Source: Phoebastria nigripes | Lineage: Eukaryota > Chordata > Aves > Procellariiformes > Diomedeidae | Length of the DNA: 64,000 nucleotides | Direction of reading: 5' to 3' | Assembly: GCA_035582835.1 (NCBI GenBank) | Contig: JAYKAV010003059.1 | Span: 266,869 to 330,868 of the forward strand | In this document: positions 1-13,500 of the stretch, piece by piece | Numbering within the stretch: position 1 is the first letter of the stretch | Layout: every line of letters starts with the position of its first letter | Made by a program: the position numbers and the translations under genes | The notes under the pieces: model-generated | The model's database searches: none | What the model was told of the DNA's origin: nothing | What the model saw: the letters and a program-made list of their open reading frames with translations, nothing else

Positions 1-849
1 TAAGATATTATGGACTTTTTAATGAAGTAATAATGTAAGTGCTCATGGCCTTGCCTTCAAAAGAATAAAAAGGTACTAGATTCCATTGTTAAAAGTCGCA
101 TGCATGTGGGTTCCTGCTCAATGATTAATGGCTGTTCTGCTTTCATAAATACTTTTTTTGCCCATTAAAAGAAAGGAGGAAAGAAAAGGGAATGGAAAAT
201 TCTGTCATTCATGCACTTAAGTACTTACTATATGTTAATGAGAACACAATTACAATAGTGTGTATACACTAATTTTACACTATTAAAATATAACTATAGA
301 AATTGAGATGTCTCTCTTGGCAGCAAGAATTAATGTTGGAAGTATTAACACTTAAGTTAAAAATAATATTCAATTCTGTTTTTTACACCTCTAAGCTTTG
401 TAGCCAACCACTGTATCAAGATACTTCACTGTTTACACAACTGCAGCATACTGAAGGCTTCACACTGAACATAAATCTCCCAACTGCCACAGGAAGAATG
501 CTAATATGAAAAGGAAACAGAAATGTCAGAGAAAAGGTATGGACCTTAAAGTATTACTTTACATGGTATCAAATACAAGTTAGGAAAGAAAACAAGTTGA
601 AGCACCAGTAAAAAAAGCCTTTAAAATATTACATTTTTAAAACAGAAAGTGACCTACTTTTGGCAGAGGAAAACTGTGAAGCTATGGGAAAACAACTAAA
701 GGAAACACACAATCCTCTAGTTAAAACACACTAATTGTGACGACCCTGCCTCTGAGGGATACAGAACAGAGGGAGCATGTAAAACAAACAAACTGAATTC
801 TATTTTTCTATTTGGACTGATATGAGTAGAAAATTGTAAGTGCAGTTAC
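1..849 (-). other. SPAG1 intron (partial)
   Basis: AT-rich intron sequence downstream of the exon at 850-1002. No exon, repeat family or RNA gene was recognised. Confidence 0.7.
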
Positions 850-1002
850 CTATTAGCACTATCATTTGCTGCTTGGATGCTGCTGTCTATTTGTAGGACT
901 GTTTTATAATCAATGTATGCCTGTCGATACCGCTCCATAGACTCATTTGCCATTGCTCGTCGTAGAAGTGGCTTAAGGGAAAATGGCTGAAGCTCCAGAG
1001 CC
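850..1002 (-). CDS. SPAG1: SPAG1 exon 13 (residues 549-600), TPR; last exon in the window
   Basis: A TCTCCAG acceptor and an AATAG/GTAACT donor. It reads RALELQPFSLKPLLRRAMAN, then an AYIDYKTVLQID segment. The exon ends in phase 2, so the gene continues to the left of position 1. Nothing coding was seen in 1-849, which is intron. Confidence 0.93.
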
Positions 1003-4000
1003 CTGGAGAAAGCAAAAGAAAAGTGCAGGATTGAAAAAGAATAACTGAAATAATATTAATAAAACTATTTTATGATATATACAAGTATATGTGTCCTGGT
1101 TTCAGCTGGGATAGAGTTAATTTTTTTCCTAGTAGTTGGTATAGTGCTATGTTTTGGATTTAGTATGAAAATAATGTTGATAACATGCTGATGTTTTTAG
1201 TTGTTGCTAAGTAGTCTACTAGTCAAGGACTTTTCAGCTTCCCATGCTCTGCCAGGTGCACAAGAAGCTGGGAGGGAGCATAGTCAGGACAGCTAACCCA
1301 ACTGGCCAATGGGGTATTCCATACCATGTGACATCATGCTCAGTATATAAAGCTGGGGGAAGAAGAAGGAAGGGGGGGATGTTCGGAGGGATGGCATTTT
1401 GTCTTCCCAAGTAACCGTTACGCATGATGGAGCCCTGCTTTCCTGGAGATGGCTGAACACCTGCCTGGCGATGGGAAGTAGTGAATGAATTCCTTGTTTT
1501 GCTTTGCTTGCGTGCACGGCTTTTGCTTTACCTATTAAACTGTCTTTATCTCAACCCATGAGTTTTCTCACTTTCACCCTTCCGATTTTCTCCCCCATCC
1601 CACCGGGGGGGACTGAGCGAGCGGCTGTGTGGGGCTTAGTTGCTGGCTGGGGTTAAACCACAACAATATTAACAACTTTGTGATTCCAGGTGGGCCTTAC
1701 AGTAACACTGTAAGGAAAACGGGACTAAGTGGTTTATATTAATACCTTAAATGACATGCAGTGATGAAATTGTTAGTGCTTTTACTACAACTTACTCTAC
1801 TCAAATCCCTGTCTTCCATCTGGAAAACTACTTTCATCACCAAGAAAAGATTAATGTAATGGCAGCTGTTTAAGAGCAAAAGCTGTTCTTCTTAAGTCAT
1901 GCCTAGATCTATGGGGATTTCAAGTATATGGTGCTTTTGCCTACATAATCTTCAGTTCTTCTTCTTCACATGGGAGCATGCACGTTAAAAGTACATTTAG
2001 TAAGACATGAACATACACCTGTCTTTTTTTGGCTTTTAGGTTTTTGCCTGTATTTTGTCTGTTTACTCTTCCGATTGTGTGCCTGGTCAACGCTGAGCTC
2101 AACCCCTGACACTGTGCAATCAGAACTCCTTCCAAACACCATGCGCTTTTCCAGCAATATGAAGAAGCAGTCCACAAAGGCTTTATTTATTAAAGACTAC
2201 CTTTTATAAATCAATGATTCTTGCTAAAGAGAAAAAGAGATAAACTTTGAAATACTGAAATTAAGATGAGTCTAGCCAATTAGACTTCATGGAATCATAA
2301 AGTAATTCAGGCTGAGAGGTCCCTAGCCCAGCTTTCTGCTACAGGTAGGGTCAGCTCTGAGATCAGACAAGGTTGCTCAGCGTTTTATCCAGTTGGGCCT
2401 TGAAAACCTCCAAGGGAATCTCTGCACAACATCTCTGGGCAACCTGTTGCAATGCCCCCTACTGTTCATCGAGAAAAGGTTTCTCCTAATACACAGTCTG
2501 AACCTTGTGTGGTTCCATTTTCTGTTGTGTCTTGTCCTCCCACAATGCACTGCTAGAAAGAGCCAGGATCCATCCTCTGGATAATCTCCTCATAGGTACT
2601 GGCAGGCTGCTGTTAGGACCTCTGGAAGCCATTCTTCTCTAAGCTGAACAAACCCAGCTCCCTCGGCCTCTCCTCCCCAGGCAAGTGCTCCAGAGTTCAC
2701 AACCACCTCAGTGACACTTCACTGAACTCACTCCAGTTGATCACTATCTTTCTTGTACTCGGGAAGCCAAAAACCGACATGGTTATCATAGATGTTGTCT
2801 AACAAGTAAGTGCTGAGTGCAAGGGGATAATCACTTCCCTCAATCCACTGGCTGTGCTCCTGTTTATAAGCCCAGGAGGCTGTTGGCCTTCTTTGCTGTA
2901 ACATGGCTTTGCACCATTACTCCTCCTAAAGCTAAAGAAACAATGATTTCTAGAATAAACATTTCCAATTTCCATTTCATAAATATTTCCAACACTCCAT
3001 TTCTCTTCATGTTGCTGAATGCATTTGAAAAATACAACAGCGCACAACATCATAGCCCCTACAAAACCTCTGCAAAAATGCTTGACATTCTGTAACTTGG
3101 AGAATATTAAAGCAATTTCAGGTTCCTAAAATCAAGAATGAAGAAAAAAACAACCATAAATTCAGGGGAAGACGACGCTGCTTGAAGAATAGCATCAATG
3201 GGAATGGAAAGCGACATTTCCAGGGTAGAATGCAAATATAATACAGCCAGGGACCAAACCACACCACAGTACTAAATAAAACAACATTAGTGCATAGGAG
3301 CCCTATTTCACTCTCTGTAACAAGAATCAAACGCACTCCAAATCAGAGTTTGAGACAGAGATATCCAACAGAGGGTTTCTGATACTCTTCTAAGCCCTAA
3401 ATAGCTAAAACTTAATAATAAGTTCAATACTTATTTTTATATCACGAATATAAGCACTACACCATTTTTTACTTTGAAATCAAGTAACCTATTCGTAGAT
3501 CATCCTTTATGTTGTGTTGCCTAGAGAGGATTTAATTGACATTGCCCAATTCATGTGTGCTTGCAGTTTTGCAGTTCTGCTTCCCAGTCTCTATTTCTAC
3601 CTCTCTTGTGTTCACTAAGCATCACAGGTCCTTCTGTATCCAGAAAATATGCATGACATTAAGGACACTATCATTAAGTAGTAAGAAAATAAGCTTCCAA
3701 TTGGTAAGAATACAAAACCCCAAACCTTTATATTACTGATTTCAGTTGAAGTCTTACATACTTCAGAGCTCCTGAATAGAAAAATGTGATGGCTGTTAAG
3801 CATGCCATCTTGTTTTATCAGCCAGCTGTCTATAGTCCTGCATCTGTTTTAACAAAATATTGTTAACAAGTCAATTTTTTCAGATTACATTTTCAGAAAA
3901 CTTTTCTGTCAGGTAGAATATATACAGTAAGTCAAATATTTAGTTAATACAAAGTTACATGCATATTTTATTTTTAGTTTTGGGGGTTTTTTTAACAGTT

Positions 4001-7000
4001 GGGTTGTGCTGTAAAAAACCCAACTGATTAATTAATGATTTCTAACTGTCTTGGGATCCTTTTTTGCACCTTAAGCCTCAGTCTTACTAACCCTATCTAT
4101 GAAAATACAAAAAAAGACATCTAGAAATACAGTAATAATTTAGCAGAAGGCAGTGTTTGGAAATTATTGAAGGTGTCTGATCCTCTCTAACTCCTGTATC
4201 CTTAAAAGCCACAATAAGCAGAAAGGATTTTAGCTCAATTCCTGAACAGCTGTAATTACTGTTTATAACTTATGCCAAGTATATATTTAAAAAAACCAAA
4301 ACAAAACAACAAACCAACACAGAGAACACACACATCTACACCATACACATGCTTGAAAGCAATTTCCAACACTGTGATAAGCATCTGGCTTAATAAAGCT
4401 TTTACAGTTAAGTTACTACAGAGCATCATTGAAGTAAGCCTGCTTTTGTATTATAAATTTTAACCCTGTTATGCTTTTCTGTGTACACAAGATGCGTAAC
4501 AACTGCCCTCACACAGTAAGACAGTAAGTTAAAAGTTACTCCTTCTCTAGATTCCATGTGATTGTTTACATAACTGACAAAGATATCTGTCATTTAGACA
4601 GGGAATCAGACTTTACTGAAGATTGTTCTAAGTCAAACCGCAATAGCAATATATCAGTTAAAATGTTTAATCATCATCAGGAATGTTGTTGCTCTGCATG
4701 GGAGGTTGCAATTTACCTGTTACAATCCTGAATGCAGTCACTGCAGTTGCCTTCTTTGAGGTAACACGCTGCTCTGTTTGAGTACAAGATACTTAAATCA
4801 TCTGGACTTTGTTCTCCTAAAAGAAGTTACAATTAAAATCAAAGACCATTACTAAAATGACATTCAAGAATTAAAGACTTGCATACTGTAAGTTGCACTG
4901 CTGTGATGCAGTTTGCTGACAATGCAAAGCTGCAAGGAGCTTTCCTTTATCATGTCACCTAGAATATGTAACTATTTAAACACATAAATAAAAGCAAACA
5001 GATCTGCCCCAAGGAAGTTAAAAGATTATTTTGCTCATCTTCCTATATTTTGTATCCCGTGAATTATCCTCTGCTGACAATGACAAAGAATTTACTGCAC
5101 AGTAACTCCTGCCAAAACTCCAGGGATAGGCTGTTAGTTCATTTGTAGTTCCTTTAAATAATCTAAACAATAATCCTAAATTAGTACAAGGTGTCGCACT
5201 CACCTAGACCGATGACATATTCAATTGCTTCCGAGTATTTGAACACAGCTTCTCCAAACTGTCCACTCTTAAATAACTCGTTTCCTTCACTTTTTAGTTT
5301 TGCTGCAGTAGGAGGAAGTGAAGTAGATCTGCCACCACCAGCTGACTGAGACCCTGCTCCATGCGATCTGGAGATCTTCTCAGCTTCAGGGCTTTCACTC
5401 TTTTGATCACTGTGTAAGTAGCCATTAACTTCACCTTCATGTTGTGACAAATGCTTTTGTGGTTCTTCCTCTGATGTGCCTTTTTTTAATCCGCTCTCAG
5501 TGGACTCCTGCTTCTGTGTCTCTCTGTCCTCCGCCTTACTGCCACCTCCTTTGCTATGAAACTTTCTCTGCGCGTTCCCCATTTCAGCTTCCTCAGTAGC
5601 TGCCTCTCCTCTTACTGGCACGCCAATTTCTACAAGGAAGTTATAAGCTGAGTTAGAGCTTGCATCATCAGAAGGAACTATCGTCCTGGCAAGAGAGGGG
5701 TGTACGGCCAAAGAACACGGTACCAAATCCTTCACACATCCTAATGTTACAAAGATTTATTTGCCTCACAAAACACTTCCAAGAACACAGAAAAAATCCT
5801 ACTTAGAAGTAACTTGGAATTATTACTGAGAAGGTATTACTATGAAATTTCATTTCTCCTTGCTGGGCACATTGTAAACCCCTGTTTTGTAGTGTCAGAA
5901 TGGTACAGAGTTCACCTTGAAATTAACTCTTTAAATACTGGCTATTACAATACTGATACTTTGATTTTCCGTGACCAAATCAAAATGCTTGCATGTTAAA
6001 ATTAGAACACACATCTAAAAAACCAGTAATGTTGCACCCTTCAAAACTCTCCTCAAATACAACACAGAATAGGAGAGATAAAAGCTTATAAATCATTCTC
6101 GAAAAGGTTTCATTTAAACATAATGTCAAAAGCCTTTTATAGAGAGTTCTGATCCTTCAATTTTCACTACTATTTATTACTAATTTAATTAGGAAAAACC
6201 ATACAATAAGGGTATCAAATATTAACATATATAAATTCCTATTCACCTGAATTCCTAACAGACTACCACCACGGTATTCAAATATAGATTTCAGCAGAAA
6301 ACCTGACTCTTGATACTACCAGTCACACACAGGCAACTCTGTGTTTTGGTACTATTATTTAAGATGCTGGGTTTTCACCTTCCCTTAACTTGATGTGCTC
6401 ATCTGTCCAACAGAATTTTTTCATGCCTTCATATACTGGAGAGATACTTCCAATTGACTCAAACTAAACTTCTGAAGTTGACTGAATATGGATGAACTCC
6501 AGGTTGCTCCAAATTACACAAATGATTTTTTTAATGCACAAAATGTTACTGAAATCAAACTGAACAGGATGGGAAAGCATCAGATTTTTAAAAACAACAG
6601 ATTCTCTAGAGCCTAATAGACAAAAGCTCCAACTGCATCCTTCCTAGCTGTGGTCTCTGTTTTGAAATACCGTGTTTAATAATAAGTTCATACTCCACAG
6701 TGGGAACAATGATAGGATAAATCTATTCCACCCACACAGACATTTTTATAAAACTTAAAGTAAATTACTTATATTTGAGACTTCTATCCATCCATCCATC
6801 AAATTTTGCAGTGCCAAATATGCCAAAAAGGTTTAAAGTCTATTTGGTAGGGAGGATGAGGGTAACAGACTAGCTGGGCAGATGAATGAAGACAATAGTA
6901 CTATAATAATAATTGCCTTAGGATACATGCTAAAATACTTTTATTTTACATCCACCAAAACAGAGAATACTCTGTATACCTTCTACTAAAAAAAAAGGAA

Positions 7001-7504
7001 AAAACAATTTTAAACATCACAGACAAACAGGTGAGGTGATAGGACAAGTTTTTAGAAAAAATTCTACAGCAAAACACTCTTAAAGAGCATCCCAACTGCT
7101 AGAGACAAAGAAAAAGCAAGAAAGGCAGATAATGTGTGATGTGAATGTCATTAATGCGAACATCATTTCCTGAATACAGGAGAAAATTTCCTGAAGACGA
7201 AGTGCACAGAACTAATCCTGGATTAAACAGGAAACATTTATAGCATTTGGAGTCCCCCTGAAATTAAGAATACTCATAATTAACTTTTTTAGCTGTCAGG
7301 TTATGTTAACTGCCTAAATATTTCTGGACTGAGTAAACACCATGCACAAAATTGTACAGATATATTTCTCAAATCTAATTCTCATTGTCTTTCAGTTTCA
7401 GTGTTTATAACATAAACAATATTCCTGCATTGGTCTCTACAGAGAAATGTATTCATGAAAGCAGTATGGTGGGCTTTGCCTTAAAAAAAAATTAGCGCTT
7501 ATGA

Positions 7505-7535
<31 letters not shown>

Positions 7536-10500
7536 GTCTAGATACATTATAAATTCCAAAGAAAAGTTAAAGAAAGGTACTGAAAAGAATGGATAGGATT
7601 TTGACCAGAATGACAACAAATACAAACTAAAGAGAATTTTAATTCATGTTAGTACTAAAATAATGAACTTAAAATGGAAGGACTGTCATAAAACAAAAGC
7701 TACTGAATACTCCAAAAGGAACATTTTAAGTATTTTTTTGTAACGGATGACATCATCTTTCATTTAAAATTAATTTCCAGCTACACAAAGTATTTCTTCT
7801 CCAGAAGCATGGCACAAAAACAGTGCTGGCAGAATGAAAAGCAACATATCTAAGTTCAGTTCACAATGAATTCGCCTATTTTGAAGCCAGGAAACATTTT
7901 CAAGTCTTTTATCTGCTCTGGATTAGCTACATATGAAGACAACTGGAATCGTCCAAATCTCCACAGATTAATTTTTAATAATTTTAAATAATGTTTTGCT
8001 TTTGTGCCACACACAGTCAGCAAATATCTGTTTTGTATTATGTGTTCTTGGTTTAGCTGATTGAGATTGTATCTGGATTGTTATGAGCCAGAACATATAA
8101 CGAACAGACTTCTCAAATAACTCTGATCTCTGACTGCTTACAAGCAGTCTTTGTTCATAAAGAATGAAAAAAGATTTACTGGTCAACATTTATACTGACA
8201 TTGTAATTGAGGGTTTTTCTTAACTTCAGGATATGCCCTACAAATGCAATTCTAGAGTTAATTTTCAATGCTGTTTCTTTTAACATGATCTAAATTTTCA
8301 TATTGCTAGCTTGCAGTAGAGCCTAAAAGCCACAGTAGGTTGGGCCCCATTGTGCTAGATGCTGTACAAACTAATTATAAATGAAAGCTCCTTCTTCAGA
8401 GAGTTTACAATTCTAAAAATCAAAAATAGCAAATGAACAAGCACACTGGAAAGAGGATCAAGGAATACAGAATAACTATTATATTGGATAACAAGGTGGC
8501 CAAATGTCCTCATACAAGACCTCATCAATAAGGCTTCTAACCATAAAGAGAACAGACACAGTCAATTACTCAAGGCTACAATGGCAAAGAAACGTCCTAT
8601 TACAGTAAAATTCTGGTCACAGAGATTACTACAAATTAAGATTTGGATAGATGTGAAATCAGATACGACATAAAGGCCAAGTGAGTGAGGATACAGAGCC
8701 GCCAGTAAGCATTAACCAACAGATAACATCTCAGTTATCTCAGAGCCTCAGTGGTAGAGGAGAGCAGAAAGCAATACCAGGAATGATGAAAATACAACAG
8801 CAAGCACAACTGATCGCTTGAGTAGGAAAGAGCTCTAATTGTCTCCTACCCAATATGCTTTGCTTCTCAACAAATCAGAAACTTCAAAATGCAAATCTAA
8901 GACCTTACTCGGTGTTCTCTGTGAAAAGCCATGAAACATTAACACATATGTTGAAGAATTATCTGTAACATCAAAATAATGTTTCATTATTCCACATGGA
9001 ATAATTCAAGAAAAAGTAAAAATGCAAAGACAGAGAATCCAGTTTTATTTGAAGATGTCCATTCCACAAAACATGTTTAGAAAATCAACAAGAGAAATTT
9101 GAAGAGTGTTAACAACCCCCCAGCTTGTTTTGGAAAGCTGTAAATCAGTCATCATGATGACAGCTCTGTTTATTTAAGGGCAGAAAGCACATACTTCAGA
9201 GAAACCATGATACATGGTCAAGACCAGTTGAGAACAGAATACATAATTCATCAAGGATGCAGAGAGAGTTTTCATACCTATTCAGTTCCTAATAACATTC
9301 CCAAAAAAGGACTTCCCAAAGTCAAAGAAAACAAAGTCACAAGATAGCGGGCTGATACAAGGAAATGCTCTTCAGTCTAAGAATGGTTCCAAATCACAGT
9401 ACTGTCATGTTCAATGACAAAGACCTTAATTTGGTGCCATCAAGTAGAAAACAGACTGGAAAAAAATCACAAAATAATTCTCTGTAGCCAACTGCTGTGA
9501 CATCAAGTAAATTTAATACCACATAGGCAGCAAAACTATCAGTCAGATGAAGGATTTAACACAAAGGAAGAAGAGGTGCTCTGATGCTTCAATACCAAAC
9601 CAGTGTACCAAACCAGCAACCTCAAGGTGCACAAAACAGCAGGATACAGACAAAAATAAAAAATATATATATCCTGAATCAGGAAAAAGGTCTCATCCAG
9701 AAGAAGAATATTCTCTTCACCTCTAAAGTGTCATAAAGAAACCATGCACAAAGCAAACACTCCCTGGGCAACATCTTTTGCCATGGTCAACTCACAAAAC
9801 ATAGCTTTGTCTGTTATGAGGTTTCTTATATGTGTTTGAAGTACATCTTTTAAAGAGAGATGTGTTGTCAACTTTAGCATTAACAAGTTGAGCAATAATA
9901 ATTTTAAAGCTTAGACTTTATTTTTTTAAATGCACCTTCCTTTTATGAACAAATATTTACTAAATTTCAGAACTGTTTACTATATTTTTTTTTAAATTAT
10001 TGTAATAGATCAAATACCACACAATTCAGCAAATTTTTGTGAATTAAAAGGGGCTATTTAAAATATATTTATCTTTAAACCATATGTATCAGTTGAGATT
10101 ATAAATTCTATAAATGTCAAAATATCAGGCACTTTGTCAAGTACATACATGATTTTTAGTTTTTATAGTGCCTGAATACTAGTTTTTACAGTCTCTGGGA
10201 CATAAGCAATTTTCTGTTTCTATTGTAATAAAAGGATTTTATTTACTTTTGCTTTCAGATACATAGAAGATGAAGAGAGACTACAATCTTTACTTAGACT
10301 GTTTTGTTCAAAGCTGAGAAATTAACTCTTCAGAGCTAAAGAAAACAAAAAATATTTTGTTGTTTTTCTTCCAATTTCTAAATTACAAGTTTAGTAGGAA
10401 TGCATGAGGCTTACCAACTAGAATGTGAAAATGTGACTACATGACTGGACTACATGGACTACTGGACTGACTGTGACTACATGACTAGATGTATAGAGAA

Positions 10501-13500
10501 GACATATAAGATGCTTAGTCTACTTACTGCTATTAGGTTCACATAACGTATCAAATTTATTCAATAACTGAACTGACTTCGTATTTGTTTCCAGTTGTAC
10601 TTTAAAACACAGAGTAATCTATGAAGATGCTTGCCTCCTAAATCTCACAAATACTTATGTGTATCACATGAACACACGTTGACAATCTTCCCTATGTTTA
10701 AAAGCCTAACCTTTCATCAACGGAATGGGAGTCTTCCTATGGAGCTAGAAGGCACTTAGTCATCTGAATGCTCCCAATGGAAACCCCAAATTAACTAGGT
10801 ATTTAAGGCTAGGGACATGATCCATTCCTTTCTTCCAGGGTTTTAGCTGAGGAGACTTAGTGGATACCTACTGATTTTGAAAAATGTGTTTTCCTTAAAT
10901 TTGTGTGCAAATAATGCATTATTAAATCACACATGAACAGTCTAATATTCACAATTAAGTTGGAAAACCCACAGACTGATTTGATTTCAAGATAAAGAAC
11001 TACATAGGCCACGGAAAACACGAAAGCCACAGTTGTCATGCCACATTACCTTAAAGAACCAACAGAAAGGAGAAAGGGTNGAAATCAGCCCAGGGATGTT
11101 TTTCTGTTGCAGGCTGGAGCCCAGACAGGCAGCTGAATCTAAAAGCAACCTGCCAGTGCAAGCCTCAATAGCCCCGGCTGCCTCACTTCCTTCTACAAGT
11201 CAGGTATTCTGATTATGCCAGTAGCTTCATCTCAGCAGTCTTGCAGTTAGTCACACACTAATCCATGAACAGGAGAGCTGCACTTCAACTGCTTGTAAAA
11301 TACATTTAGTACAAGAATTACACGTTGTTTATCTCTAATATATACTTTCAGAGCACAGAGATGATCTCTTACATTAAACACAAAAAAAAGATAGATAGTT
11401 TTCAAAAACAACAACAACAAAAAAATAAAATGACATCCTACTTGATCATTTTTACACTCTTTGATCCAATCAAGGGAGGAAAAATGCAGAAGGAAAATGT
11501 GATGGTGGGAAGGCAGGAGAGCTGTGCGAGAGAAAGAGCTAAGGAACACAAAATGTTCTCTAACACCAGAAGAAATTCCCATCTGGGTCCACATCAAAGG
11601 ATAGGTTTAAAATTACACAGGACACAGGGAAGTAGGTGATTTATAGCAACATTTTCCATCTGTCTCTGTTACACCCTTTCTAGAAATAATTCCAAAGATG
11701 TGTAATAAAACTGGATTCTAGATTTCACACTCATATCTACTTTACGTAGTGAATATAATTTTAGTCTTCAAACAGGCAAAATCCTTTGCAAGCAAATATG
11801 GATGAATTGTGTGAATAAACATTGGCAGTATCAAAGGCAATGATTTTTTCCTCAGGTTAAAATTAAATAGCAAATGACATGACATTACTTTTATCTCCAC
11901 CGCTTCTTTCACGTTCTTCTGTATTTTCCCCTCTTTCTTCATCACCTTCTGAATCCTCTATATCTTGAATAAGTATTGTTTTTCCTTTGCCTTGAGTCTC
12001 AGATACAGGCTTTAAACCTTTCAGTTTCTTTTCAATCTCTAGCAGATTTTTCTACAATAGAGAAAAAACAGCAATAGCAGAAGCCTTTTTCTATAGGTGT
12101 ATAAATTGTAATTTCTATACAGAAAATACATTCTGTTAAATAATCCACAGAAGATCCTGAAGAACTATCGAGATAAATGTTACCAATATAAAACCAGACA
12201 AAATAAACGTGACTTTTCCAAGAGTCAGTATCAAAACCAAGATTAACACTCAACTTCTGTCTCTCAGAAACTCAGAAGATAGCAAACAAACAAACAAGTA
12301 CTTTTCTTGAATGAACTGCTTAAGCAAAAAAAATTTAAATTAAAAGGAAAAGAAGTAGATTGTACTATTGTGGTATCTGGCATGGTCTACTCAGAAGAGA
12401 CACATGGAAAACAGGTTCTTTCCAGAATATCCAAAAAAGCCTAAAATCAGTTTATCAAAATTTATGCTATGGAGAATTTGGTGTCTGACGGATATCTGAT
12501 GGAGNAGTGTAACTGATAGAACTACAACCAAAAGAGACAACAACTTCTTAGCAGTGTAGCAGAAGGACACTGTTAAATAATGAAAAGGTTTGCTCTTCCT
12601 GTAAGAACTGCAAATTAGATGATCAAACAGCCTCTCATTCCATAAGCATTTGTTGATTACTCAAAAAAAATATACTCCAACTGCACTTTACANTTTCAGA
12701 GCAGAGTAAGACACACCCAACATTATGCACTATTTTGAATTTAAATCAATGCTGTGCAAGGAAGTGCCATTTCAGTACGCACTTCCTCAAGAAAAAGATA
12801 AAACAAGGACAGGAACAAGCAAAGATTCATGTGGACAAAGTACCTTGAAGAATTCCAGTTACTGACAAGCAATTTACCATTATTTTAGTGACTCTGCACA
12901 TAAACGTTCACTCTGCATGGGTTCCATACATTCATATTTAGCTCAAGAGGGTTTTGAGGATCCTCCAAGCAAAGAGCAACTCAAAAAATGCCCTGCCAAG
13001 CACTCTGTCAACTCTAGATGTCTCAGCCAAGGCATAATAGCTGGCACAGATAAGGACAAAGTACAGACATCTGCTTTCAGCTACAGAAGCATTGCTCAGC
13101 AAAGCTACTAATGTATTTGGATCTCTGGAAGACTGTACTCAAAATGAGTAAGTATCTTATGTCTGGTATTGTAAAAAGTCTCAGCACTGCCTGTTTGATA
13201 ATCTTTTCACAAAGACTGTTGTGGAGTTTGTCAACACAGACTCACAAGCTATTTAGTGATTCAGTCTTATAAACAGAAAAAAAANCCCAAAAGCTCTTTT
13301 AGAACTCAAATCTAGAGAGACAAGTGTTTAGAAAGAAAGAAAGGGGGGGGGGAAAAAGCGGGCAGGTTGATTCCGTGGTTGATGTGAAACTCAGGAACTA
13401 TTCTGGACAGGAATCTAGCTCCAAGAACACCCTAAAAGGGACAAATGCTGTACGTGGTGAATTTGACATAACGGGCTTAGACCTCTCTCACTGTTGCAAG

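Larger units (their letters stand above)
5630..11888. other. SPAG1 intron (6.3 kb), no recognised gene
   Basis: AT-rich intron. The only clear structures are a 25-A homopolymer (7511-7535) and a short imperfect GACTACATGACT repeat near 10430-10490. No exon with family similarity and no RNA gene was recognised. A single N occurs at 11080. Confidence 0.6.

Noticed and set aside
5630..5735. Upstream extension of the SPAG1 exon 11 open frame, including a possible acceptor after CTTGCCAG
   Set aside because: That acceptor would give the wrong phase after the preceding phase-1 exon; the TTGTAG acceptor at 5630 keeps frame.
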